Source: Polyangiaceae bacterium (GTDB lineage Bacteria; Myxococcota; Polyangia; Polyangiales; Polyangiaceae). From it: a stretch of 19,448 nt of DNA. Positions 1-5,986 of this stretch are shown here, in pieces; position 1 is the first letter of the stretch; the number at the start of each line of letters is the position of its first letter. Where the stretch lies: contig JAICTU010000124.1 of assembly GCA_025936205.1 (NCBI GenBank), positions 1-19,448 of the forward strand, given 5' to 3'. The notes under the pieces were generated by a model. It did no database searches and was not told the origin of the DNA. It saw only the letters and a program-made list of their open reading frames with translations. A program made the translations under genes and the position numbers.

Positions 1-1083
1 GACCTGGACGCTGCTCGCACCGGCTATCTCGCGGCGCTGGAGCGTGCGCCCCGCCACCCGGAGCTGGTCTCGCTGGTCGCGCAGATCGACGTGGCGCACG
101 CCGACCGCGCCGAGGCCGCGCTGGGCATGCTCGTCGACTGCTTGCCCGCCACGCAGTTTGGACTGACGGGCGCGGTGTTGTTGGCGCGCGTCGGCGACCT
201 CGCGGGCGCGCGCCAGGCGATCCAGCACGCCGCCGGGGGCGAGCCCTACGCGCCGCTCGCCGCCGGGCTCTGGCAGCGGATGGCGGAGCTGAGCGCGAGC
301 GCGAGCGAACGCCGCGAAGCGCTGGACCGTGCGGTGGCCTGCGCTCCGGGCGTCGCCGCCGTGCGCTGGGCGCGCTTCGAGGCGCGGGTCGAGTGGGGCG
401 ACGAGGGCGGCGCTCTCGGCGACGCCGAGAGCCTGGAAGCCGCGGCGGCGGGCGCCGCCCAGCGCCATGAGGTGTTGTTGCGCGCGGCACGCCAGCTGGT
501 GGCGCGCGGTCTGGCGCGCGCCGCGGGCCAGCTCTTCGAACGGGCGCTGCGCTATCTGCCCGCGGATCCCGACGCCACGTATGGCCTCGGGCGCGCGCTG
601 CTCGGGCAAGGCCGCACCGAACGCGCGCTCGCGCTGCTGGAGCGCGCGGTCGAGCTCGGTGAAGCCAGAGCCAACGTCTCCGCGGACGCACTGATCGAGC
701 TGGCACGCCTGCTCGCCGAGCATTGCGGGGATCATCCTCAGGCCATCGCGCGCGTCTCGCAGGTCCCGCCCACGAGCGAGCGCCGCTACGAAGCGCTCGC
801 GCTCGAGGGCCGCTGGCGCGCGGCTCTCGGTGACCTGCAAGGTGCCTCGCTCGCCTACGCTCGCTTGCGCGACGCGTGCGAGCTCTCCGGGCGCAAGGTC
901 TCGCTGCCCCAGGCTTCCTCCTGGTTGACGGAGGCCGCGCAGTTCGAGGACAAGAGCCTCGGTGATCTGGCGGCGGCTGAGCGACACCTCGCGTCCGCGC
1001 TGCGCCTCTCTCCGCGCAACCCGCGCGTGCGGCGCCTGTATCGCAGAGCCGCGGCAGCGCTCGCCAAGCGCAAACCCGAATGA
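1..1083 (+). CDS. TPR-repeat protein, 5' end outside the window
   Basis: The frame is open from base 1 (reading DLDAARTGYLAALERAP), so the gene begins upstream and 360 C-terminal residues are visible. The GTG at 91 is only an internal codon. The protein is helical and Ala/Arg/Leu-rich with repeated TPR-type units. The clearest is encoded around 520-660, with the pattern A-x-x-L-F-x-x-A-L followed by G-x-x-L-L-x-x-G and A-L-x-L-L-E-x-A-V. A second unit lies near the C-terminus (LAAAERHLASALRLSPRNP). TPR solenoids bind protein partners, and nothing here identifies the partner. No catalytic domain, signal or membrane segment is visible in this part. The last codon overlaps the start of the acetyltransferase gene by ATGA, so the two are probably translated together. 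The full protein could carry another domain upstream. Confidence 0.85.
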   Translation, partial: DLDAARTGYLAALERAPRHPELVSLVAQIDVAHADRAEAALGMLVDCLPATQFGLTGAVLLARVGDLAGARQAIQHAAGGEPYAPLAAGLWQRMAELSASASERREALDRAVACAPGVAAVRWARFEARVEWGDEGGALGDAESLEAAAAGAAQRHEVLLRAARQLVARGLARAAGQLFERALRYLPADPDATYGLGRALLGQGRTERALALLERAVELGEARANVSADALIELARLLAEHCGDHPQAIARVSQVPPTSERRYEALALEGRWRAALGDLQGASLAYARLRDACELSGRKVSLPQASSWLTEAAQFEDKSLGDLAAAERHLASALRLSPRNPRVRRLYRRAAAALAKRKPE

Positions 1084-1565
1084 TGGCCGCTCCTCGGCTC
1101 CGCTCCGCGCAGCCCTGCGATGCCGGGCTGCTGGCTCGCTTGAACGCCACGCTGCACGCCGTGCACCTGCGCGAGCGGCCCGACTTTTTCAAAGCTCCGC
1201 GACTGGCGGAGGTGGAGGAGTGGTTCCGAGGCCTGCTCGACAAGCCGAGCACGCGCTGCTGGATCGCCGAGGTCGACGCGAGCGCCGTCGGCTATCTGCT
1301 GATGACCGAGCATCAGCGGCCCGAAAACGTCTTCTGCCGCGAGCGGCACTGGCACGAGATCGATCACATTGGCGTCGAGGAAGCGTTCCGAGGCCAGGGC
1401 ATCGCCAGAGCGTTGTTAGAGACGGCGCTCGCGGTCGCCACGCAGACCGGCACGAACGACGTGGAGCTCGCGTCCTGGTCCTTCAACTCCGGGGCACATG
1501 CGCTGTTCGAGCGCTGCGGCTTCCGCCCGCGTCTGCTGCGCTTCGACCTGCGATCGGCTCGCTGA
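1080..1565 (+). CDS. GNAT-family N-acetyltransferase
   Basis: This 161-residue protein has the usual size of a single GNAT domain, which transfers acetyl from acetyl-CoA to an amine. The acetyl-CoA-binding motif A is clear: HIGVEEAFRGQGIARALLE, with the R/Q-x-x-G-x-G/A signature at about residues 104-109. The strand before it (WIAEVDASAVGYLLM) and the later segment SFNSGAHALFERCGFRPR match motifs D/A and B of the fold. The start ATG at 1080 overlaps the upstream TGA (ATGA), which suggests translational coupling. The substrate cannot be told: members modify antibiotics, ribosomal proteins, polyamines or small metabolites. The gene ends 5 bp from the convergent acidic-protein gene, and I see no terminator between them. 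Confidence 0.9.
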   Translation: MMAAPRLRSAQPCDAGLLARLNATLHAVHLRERPDFFKAPRLAEVEEWFRGLLDKPSTRCWIAEVDASAVGYLLMTEHQRPENVFCRERHWHEIDHIGVEEAFRGQGIARALLETALAVATQTGTNDVELASWSFNSGAHALFERCGFRPRLLRFDLRSAR

Positions 1566-1570
1566 CACCC

Positions 1571-2044
1571 TCAGTCCAGACCCTCGCTGCCGTCGTCGTC
1601 CGTGGCGGGACGATCGGGCAAGCGATCTGACTCATCGAACGCGGGAAACTGCTCGTCGTCTCCCACGGCGTCGTCATCTTCCCAGCGCTCTTCGGGCGAG
1701 GGCTCTTCGGGCAACAGCACATCACTCAGCGCACCCGACGCGAGCGAGCCGTCATTCAGGGCGGGCTCGACCGAGTCGGCGTCGTCCGCCGGCAGCAACG
1801 ATGTAAGCAAAGTGCCGACATCGAGATCCACAGCGTAGGAGTTCTCGTCATCCTCATCATCGTCATCCAGGTCGAGCGTCAGACCGACGTCCACCAGGTC
1901 GTCATCGCGCTCCAGAACATCGACGCCGTCGCGCTCCAACCACTTGGCATCCAGGAGATCGACATACTCGGCCACTGGCGCGTCCTCGTCGTCGTCTCGT
2001 GATGCAGCCACGCGAGCGCCTGCTCTCTCGCCATCGATGGTCAT
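1571..2044 (-). CDS. Highly acidic small protein of unknown function
   Basis: The product has 157 residues, of which about 55 are Asp or Glu (35%) against about nine Lys/Arg, so the predicted pI is extremely low. Runs of Asp occur near residues 17-21, 47-49, 60-67 and 123-125. Between them lie short hydrophobic stretches: VAEYVDLLDAKWLERDGVDV (about 24-43), VDVGLTLDL and VDLDVGTLLTSLLP. These may be conserved binding segments in an otherwise disordered chain. There is no signal peptide, membrane span or recognisable domain. Possible roles include a histone or nucleic-acid mimic, a metal-binding or chaperone tail, or a regulator of a basic partner; none is shown. It is divergent from the unknown gene at 2348 and converges on the acetyltransferase. 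The strand choice rests on the ordinary composition of the gaps and on the coherent acidic pattern, so it is less certain than its neighbours. Confidence 0.65.
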   Translation of the reverse strand: MTIDGERAGARVAASRDDDEDAPVAEYVDLLDAKWLERDGVDVLERDDDLVDVGLTLDLDDDDEDDENSYAVDLDVGTLLTSLLPADDADSVEPALNDGSLASGALSDVLLPEEPSPEERWEDDDAVGDDEQFPAFDESDRLPDRPATDDDGSEGLD

Positions 2045-2347
2045 GCTTCGAGCTTACTCACCAGTTAGCCACAGGCCAGCCCACTCGTATCCGCCGCGCA
2101 CGCTGTGACGCGAACCGCTGCAGGTGGAACACGGTCATCCGAACGACACGAACCGGCCGACACGACTGCGCGCGCGCCACCTGCAACGAGGTGAGCTATC
2201 TCCGCAAAACCGCACGCTGCAGCGACCTCTTCGGCGCGCATGGCTCGCGCTCGCATGCACCTGCAAGGAGTTGACAAAACCTGGTTTGTCTCGCGCCTCG
2301 TTCTGCGATTGCTCCCGCTCGCCCGATGCTTTATCAGGCGTAGCTCC
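2045..2347. promoter_or_regulatory. Divergent intergenic region with repeated CACCTGCA sites
   Basis: This is a 303-bp gap between the divergent acidic gene and the unknown gene at 2348. It holds three copies of one 8-mer: TGCAGGTGG at 2119-2127 (inverted), CCACCTGCA at 2177-2185, and CACCTGCA at 2258-2265. The second and third continue similarly (CACCTGCAACGAGGTGA against CACCTGCAAGGAGTTGA). The second is itself an inverted repeat, CACCT-N6-AGGTG. The third runs into TTGACA at 2271-2276, a consensus -35 hexamer, but no convincing -10 follows at the right distance. I read this as a candidate operator array. No RNA gene is visible. Confidence 0.35.
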
Positions 2348-3082
2348 ATGCAGGTCCAAGCCACGGATGACTTCAGCGAAGCGCGGACTCCGGAGAGCAT
2401 TCCCGTAATGTCGAAGCAGCCGTCCTCCAAGCAGCCGATGGCCAAACCATCGGCAGGCGTGCCATCGGCAGCGATGCAACCGTGCCCGCGCAGCGTGAAG
2501 GCTTGGCGCGCTTGGCTTGGCGCGCTTGCCAACGACGCCGAGGCTGCGCAGGCGGCTGCCCTTGCCTACGAGCAGCTCGACGCTTCGGGCCGCGACGCCT
2601 GGATCGACAGCCTCGCGCAAGATGCGCTGGAGGTGGGCGTGCCGCGCATCGCCGTGTACGCACCGTTGCTGGCCGTCGAGGTCGATGGCAAGCGCCGTCA
2701 GCGCATCCAGTCCGCGCTGGGCCCGCATGAATCGGGCGCGGCGCCGCGCCAGGCCACGCGCGCGCTGGTGGGGATGGGCCGGGGAAATCTGCGCGTGGCC
2801 GTCGTGGTCGCGCCCTTGTACATGGACTTCGTACAGGTCATGGCCTGCGGCTACCGCGTCGCGGAGTCCTTCGACTGGGTCCGCCACGATCCGATCGTAT
2901 CGATGGGCTCGGTGCCGCACGCGGGCCAGCGCCTGGAGGGCGTCGTGGTCGAAGCAAGCCCGCTCAAGGGTGTGATCGACGAGCTGGCGCTCACGATCGT
3001 GGCGCATCATCGCTCGCACGGGCAGGTGCCGCCCGCGCTGCGGGCCTTCGCGCACGTGTTTGGCCCGAGCTTCGGCGGCTGA
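2348..3082 (+). CDS. Unknown protein of about 244 residues
   Basis: I do not recognise the family. I place the start at the ATG at 2348. The frame is open further upstream to 2240, but that extension overlaps the putative regulatory repeats and reads as ordinary intergenic sequence. The first 45 or so residues are Ser/Pro/Lys/Gln-rich and probably disordered (MSKQPSSKQPMAKPSAG). A predicted helical segment follows, from AWRAWLGALANDAEAAQAAA to IDSLAQDALEVGVPRIAVYA. The C-terminal half is mixed alpha/beta: LRVAVVVAPLYMDFVQVMAC, then SFDWVRHDPIVSMG, then GVIDELALTIVAHHRSHG. A His pair and several Asp/Glu occur there, but no known catalytic signature. There is no signal peptide, so it is probably cytoplasmic. 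The gap to the next gene is 26 bp, so the two could be co-transcribed. Confidence 0.75.
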   Translation: MQVQATDDFSEARTPESIPVMSKQPSSKQPMAKPSAGVPSAAMQPCPRSVKAWRAWLGALANDAEAAQAAALAYEQLDASGRDAWIDSLAQDALEVGVPRIAVYAPLLAVEVDGKRRQRIQSALGPHESGAAPRQATRALVGMGRGNLRVAVVVAPLYMDFVQVMACGYRVAESFDWVRHDPIVSMGSVPHAGQRLEGVVVEASPLKGVIDELALTIVAHHRSHGQVPPALRAFAHVFGPSFGG

Positions 3083-3108
3083 AGTAGCCGGGGCGCAGCT
3101 GGTTCACT

Positions 3109-3699
3109 GTGGCGTACCCGAGGTCCGCTGGCAGGCGCGTACCGTCGATCCTGAGCCTGGTCGGTGAACGGATGTTGTGGCTCGGCCTGCTGGCGAGCTG
3201 TGTCGCCGGCGGCTGCAAGCCCACGCCCGAAGCCGCGGAGCCCGACTCCGCGCTGGAGCAAGGACCGCGCTCGGAACCGCTGGAGTTCAGCTTCCCCGGT
3301 GGCGAAGATCTGGTGGTCAGCAGCGCGACCACGCGCGGCCGTGTCACTGCGCTCGCCTTCGTCGCCACCTATGACATGGCCTCGCAGCTGCTGTTGCGGC
3401 GCCTGGCTGACGTCCTCGTTCGCTTCACGCCGCGCGCCAATGCCGCTGCCGTCGTGGTGGAGGCTCCGCGCTACGCGGATCTCCTGCCCGCCTACCGGGA
3501 CAGCCTGCAGCTGCCCTTCCCCGTCGTGATGGTGGATTTCGCCACGCAGCAGGGCCAGGGGCCCTTCGCGGACATCCAGCGTGTGCCGACACTCCTGGTG
3601 CTGGACAAAGCAGGGCGCGAGGTGGCTCGCCGGCAGGGTGCGCTCAGTGCCGATGAGATCGAAGACGAGCTCCGGGACGCGACGCGTAGTCGCCCGTGA
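3109..3699 (+). CDS. Thioredoxin-fold lipoprotein lacking the CXXC active site
   Basis: The protein has 196 residues from GTG at 3109. The long start is preferred because it gives a proper signal: a basic n-region (R5, R9, R10), hydrophobic core, and canonical lipobox L28-A29-S30-C31. The ATG at residue 22 would leave too short a signal. After a Pro/Glu-rich linker, residues 60-190 read like a TlpA/thioredoxin fold. ALAFVATYDMASQLLLRRL aligns with the usual F-W-A-T-W-C-x-x-C segment, but the two cysteines are replaced by D89 and S92. The cis-proline loop is kept (RVPTLLVLDKAGRE, P160), as is the strand LPFPVVMVD. The only other cysteine is C36, beside the lipobox. It should therefore be membrane-anchored and facing the periplasm, but unable to do dithiol exchange. 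A binding or chaperone role is possible. Confidence 0.8.
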   Translation: MAYPRSAGRRVPSILSLVGERMLWLGLLASCVAGGCKPTPEAAEPDSALEQGPRSEPLEFSFPGGEDLVVSSATTRGRVTALAFVATYDMASQLLLRRLADVLVRFTPRANAAAVVVEAPRYADLLPAYRDSLQLPFPVVMVDFATQQGQGPFADIQRVPTLLVLDKAGREVARRQGALSADEIEDELRDATRSRP

Positions 3700-3715
3700 C
3701 AGGCAAGGGGGCCCA

Positions 3716-3766
3716 GGGTCGGGGGTCGAGGCGCTCTTCCCCTGGACCCCTTGACCCCTGGACCCC
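3716..3766. repeat. 8-bp tandem repeat / G-quadruplex motif in a long hairpin
   Basis: From 3739 to 3766 the plus strand reads three and a half copies of CCCCTKGA. The minus strand therefore has four GGGG runs separated by regular 4-base loops (TCCA, TCAA, TCCA), a textbook G-quadruplex pattern. The plus-strand G-rich stretch at 3716-3731 (GGGTCGGGGGTCGAGG) can pair with 3749-3765, giving an imperfect hairpin of about 16 bp in the transcript. It lies between the lipoprotein stop at 3699 and the barrel-gene start at 3788. No T-run follows, so it is not a classical intrinsic terminator. Confidence 0.6.
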
Positions 3767-3787
3767 GATTCATGCTACCCCGGTTGC

Positions 3788-4330
3788 ATGCGGGTTCGGG
3801 CTCTGGGACGGTCAACGATGTGGGCGGGCGCTGCGGCAACGGCACTGTGGCCATCGGCCGCGGCAGCGCAGGCCACGTCGTGGCTGTACGTGGGCGGCGG
3901 CGCCGGCGTCATCGATCAGCAGAAGCAGCAGACGCAGCCCGCTCTCCAGCTCGACACCGGACTGGGAACAACAGCCAAACACCCCGTGGTGGTCGGCGCC
4001 CTGTTCCGCGCACAGGCGTACTTCGGCTCTGGCGTCGATCTGGCGTTCGTGGCGCGTGGTGTGAGCCGAGGATTCGCGCTCGGCGATTTCGGGCTCGGTC
4101 TCGACGTGGGTGTGTACCAGCGGTGGTGGGGCGTCGACTCCACCGGAGTGATCGGCAACCTGGTGCTGGGTGGCCCCTGGGGCCTGACGCTGCTCGGCGG
4201 CGCCACGCTCGGCAGCGGCGACCAGCGGCTTTACTTCGCTTCGATCGGGCTCGATCTCGCGCGCCTCACCGTGCACCGCCACAGCGGGCTGGACTGGTTC
4301 GCGAACCCAATGCGCGTGCCGGAAGACTGA
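3788..4330 (+). CDS. Small exported outer-membrane barrel-like protein
   Basis: The product has 180 residues. The N-terminus is a clean Sec signal: basic MRVRALGR, hydrophobic core, and a signal peptidase I site at about AQA29|T30. The mature part is rich in Gly and alternating hydrophobic/polar strands (SWLYVGGGAGVID, VVVGALFRAQAYFGSGVDLA, FGLGLDVGVYQRWWG, LTLLGGATLGSG). These look like short transmembrane beta-strands with turns, as in small outer-membrane porin-like proteins. The C-terminus lacks the classical terminal aromatic residue, because it is extended by a short tail (MRVPED) encoded in the first unit of a tandem repeat. No clear Shine-Dalgarno sequence precedes the ATG. It follows the lipoprotein gene by 88 bp, across the G-rich repeat. 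The family could not be named. Confidence 0.75.
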   Translation: MRVRALGRSTMWAGAAATALWPSAAAAQATSWLYVGGGAGVIDQQKQQTQPALQLDTGLGTTAKHPVVVGALFRAQAYFGSGVDLAFVARGVSRGFALGDFGLGLDVGVYQRWWGVDSTGVIGNLVLGGPWGLTLLGGATLGSGDQRLYFASIGLDLARLTVHRHSGLDWFANPMRVPED

Positions 4331-4368
4331 GCGCGTGCCGGAAGACTGAGCGCGTGCCGGAGGACTGA
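4312..4368 (+). repeat. Three tandem 19-bp copies carrying the stop codon
   Basis: The unit GCGCGTGCCGGAAGACTGA is repeated exactly at 4312-4330 and 4331-4349. It recurs with one change (GGAGG for GGAAG) at 4350-4368. The first copy encodes the last residues and stop of the barrel protein. Because 19 is not a multiple of three, the three TGA codons (4328, 4347, 4366) fall in the three different frames. The array ends 5 bp before the convergent gcvH stop. Confidence 0.95.
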
Positions 4369-4377
4369 GGGCCTCAG
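4365..4377. terminator. Short palindrome between convergent genes
   Basis: CTGAGG-G-CCTCAG is a 13-nt palindrome with a single central base. One arm holds the third TGA of the 19-bp repeat, and the other holds the complement of the gcvH stop codon. It has no T-run and too small a loop for a standard hairpin. A role in ending transcription from both sides is only a guess. Confidence 0.25.
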
Positions 4378-4778
4378 TGCTCCAGGCTGGCGATGTGCTC
4401 GCGATAGGCCGCGGGATTGAGCAGAGACTCGGCGGCGGCCGGATCATCGGGTTGCAGCGCGAGCATCCAGCCCTCGCCCCAACAATCCTCGTTCACGCGC
4501 TCGGGAGCTGACTCCAGCGTGGCGTTGAGCTTCTTCACCGTGCCGGAAACGGGAGCGAACAGGTCGCTCAGCGTCTTCACGCTCTCGATCGTGCCAAACA
4601 CATCACCCTTGTTCACGTGATCGCCGGGGGCCACGTTCCAGTTCACGAGCGTGATGTCTCCCAGCTGATCGACCGCGAAAGCGCTGATGCCGACCAGCAG
4701 CTCGCCGTCCTTCTTCAACGCCCACTCGTGATCCTTCGTGTAGCGGCGATCGTCTTTCACATCCGTGGCTTCGCTCAT
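4374..4778 (-). CDS. gcvH: Glycine cleavage system H protein
   Basis: GcvH is the lipoyl-carrying shuttle protein of the glycine cleavage complex, passing the aminomethyl group from P to T and electrons to L. The 134 residues match the family length. The N-terminal RRYTKDHEWA matches the usual Y-T-x-x-H-E-W motif. The lipoylation site is in GTIESVKTLSDLFAPVSG, with lysine K68 as the lipoyl attachment residue, and the region NEDCWGEGWMLALQPDD matches the conserved C-terminal part. The start ATG at 4778 has the Shine-Dalgarno sequence AGAGGA overlapping the gcvT stop 12 bp upstream, so the two are co-transcribed. A P protein and a lipoate ligase must be encoded elsewhere: the next gene leftwards is convergent and unrelated. 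Confidence 0.97.
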   Translation of the reverse strand: MSEATDVKDDRRYTKDHEWALKKDGELLVGISAFAVDQLGDITLVNWNVAPGDHVNKGDVFGTIESVKTLSDLFAPVSGTVKKLNATLESAPERVNEDCWGEGWMLALQPDDPAAAESLLNPAAYREHIASLEH

Positions 4779-4790
4779 GGCAACGTCCTC

Positions 4791-5912
4791 TCAGTGCTTC
4801 GCAGGCGCGGCTCCGCGGCGATAAAACGGCGTCTGCACGACGCGCGCGGGCACCGCCCTGCCCCGGCAATCGATCACGAGCTCCGTCCCCAGCGCACTGT
4901 ACGCCAGCGGCACGTAGCCGAGCCCGATGTTCGAGCCCAGCGTCGGCGAGGGCGCGCCCGAGGTGCAGTGCCCCAGTGCCGCGCCGGTCGGGCTCGCGAT
5001 CGGATAGCCGTGCCGCGCGATGCCGCGCCCGATCATCTCGAAGCCGACCAGCTTGCGCGCCAGCCCTTGCTCCTGGGCGCGCAACAGCGCCGCCTTACCG
5101 ATGAAGTCGCGCCCCTCGAACTTGACGGTCCAGCCGAGCCCCGCCTCCAGCGGATTCGTCGTCTGATCGATCTCGTTGCCGTACAGCGCGAGCCGCGCCT
5201 CGAGCCGCAGGGTATCGCGCGCGGCCAGGCCGATCGCCTGTACGCCGAAGCGCTGCCCCGCTTCCAGCAGGCCGCGCCAGAGCGTCGGCGCATGCTCGGT
5301 CGGGCAGAAGATCTCCACGCCATCTTCCCCGGTATAGCCGGTGCGCGCCACGGCGCAGCGCAAGCCGAAGATCTCGCTGCGCCGGAAGTGAAACGGCGGC
5401 AGCTCCTCCGGCAGCCGCAACGCGATGCCCAGCGTCGCGATCAGCTCCAGCGCGGCCGGCCCCTGAACGGCGATCAGACAGCTGCGGTCGCTCGCGTCTT
5501 CATATTCGCAACGGCCCGCGGCGAGCGCGGACAGGTGCGCGGAGATCTTGCTGCGGTTGGCGGCATTGCACACCACCAGCACGCGCTCGGCGCTCTCTTT
5601 ATAGACGATGAGATCGTCGAGGATGCCCCCGCTCGCCTCGCAGCAGCAGGTGTACAGCGCCTTGCCCTCGGGCAGCTTGCGCAGATCGTTGGTGATCGCA
5701 GCGTCGATGACCGTCACGGCCTCGGCACCGCTGAACACCAGCCGCCCCATGTGCGAGACATCGAACAGCCCCACACCGCTGCGTACCGCGTGATGCTCCT
5801 CCGCCACGCCCCGGTATTGCACCGGCATCCGCCAACCGGCGTAGGGCACGAATCGCGCGCCCAGCGCCTCATGTTCTGCATACAGGGCGGTGCGCCGCTC
5901 GCCGTCGCTCAC
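4791..5912 (-). CDS. gcvT: Glycine cleavage system T protein (aminomethyltransferase)
   Basis: GcvT transfers the aminomethyl group from lipoyl-GcvH to tetrahydrofolate, releasing ammonia and methylene-THF. From the GTG at 5912 the product has 373 residues, close to the usual 360-375. The frame extends to a TTG at 5972, but that would add 20 atypical residues and cover the promoter region. Conserved blocks in order are AGWRMPVQYRGVAEEH, GLFDVSHMGRL, GGILDDLIVY (with the folate-site Asp at about 99-100), VVCNAANRSK, ARTGYTGEDGVEIF, ARDTLRLEARLALYGNEID and TNPLEAGLGWTV. A C-terminal barrel follows. An odd CCC run (about residues 89-91) replaces more usual aliphatic or polar residues. gcvH follows after 12 bp. 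The 74-bp space before the divergent reductase leaves no room for a typical tandem glycine riboswitch, and none is visible. Confidence 0.96.
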   Translation of the reverse strand: MSDGERRTALYAEHEALGARFVPYAGWRMPVQYRGVAEEHHAVRSGVGLFDVSHMGRLVFSGAEAVTVIDAAITNDLRKLPEGKALYTCCCEASGGILDDLIVYKESAERVLVVCNAANRSKISAHLSALAAGRCEYEDASDRSCLIAVQGPAALELIATLGIALRLPEELPPFHFRRSEIFGLRCAVARTGYTGEDGVEIFCPTEHAPTLWRGLLEAGQRFGVQAIGLAARDTLRLEARLALYGNEIDQTTNPLEAGLGWTVKFEGRDFIGKAALLRAQEQGLARKLVGFEMIGRGIARHGYPIASPTGAALGHCTSGAPSPTLGSNIGLGYVPLAYSALGTELVIDCRGRAVPARVVQTPFYRRGAAPAKH

Positions 5913-5951
5913 GGTCCGGGTAACTAGCGTTCCGCGCCCGGCGAAGCAAGA

Positions 5952-5972
5952 GTGACAAGGCCCGGGTGACAA
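5952..5972. promoter_or_regulatory. GTGACAA direct repeat in the gcvT/reductase divergent promoter
   Basis: GTGACAA occurs at 5952-5958 and again at 5966-5972, a 14-bp period, with CCCGGG between. On the minus strand this reads TTGTCAC twice, and either copy resembles a -35 element for gcvT. The repeats sit in the middle of the 74-bp divergent spacer and could serve both genes. No -10 element is convincing. Confidence 0.3.
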
Positions 5973-5986
5973 TGTAGGGTAAAAGG

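Noticed and set aside
2135..3055. Long minus-strand frame (306 codons) opposite the unknown gene
   Set aside because: Arg/His-rich product with no family features. It is the antisense shadow common in high-GC DNA, and it covers the divergent regulatory region.
4617..5927. 436-codon plus-strand frame across gcvT
   Set aside because: It is antisense to clearly conserved gcvT and gcvH, with composition biased to Arg/Gln/His.
5913..5986. Glycine riboswitch upstream of gcvT
   Set aside because: The spacer is too short and lacks the paired aptamer pattern.
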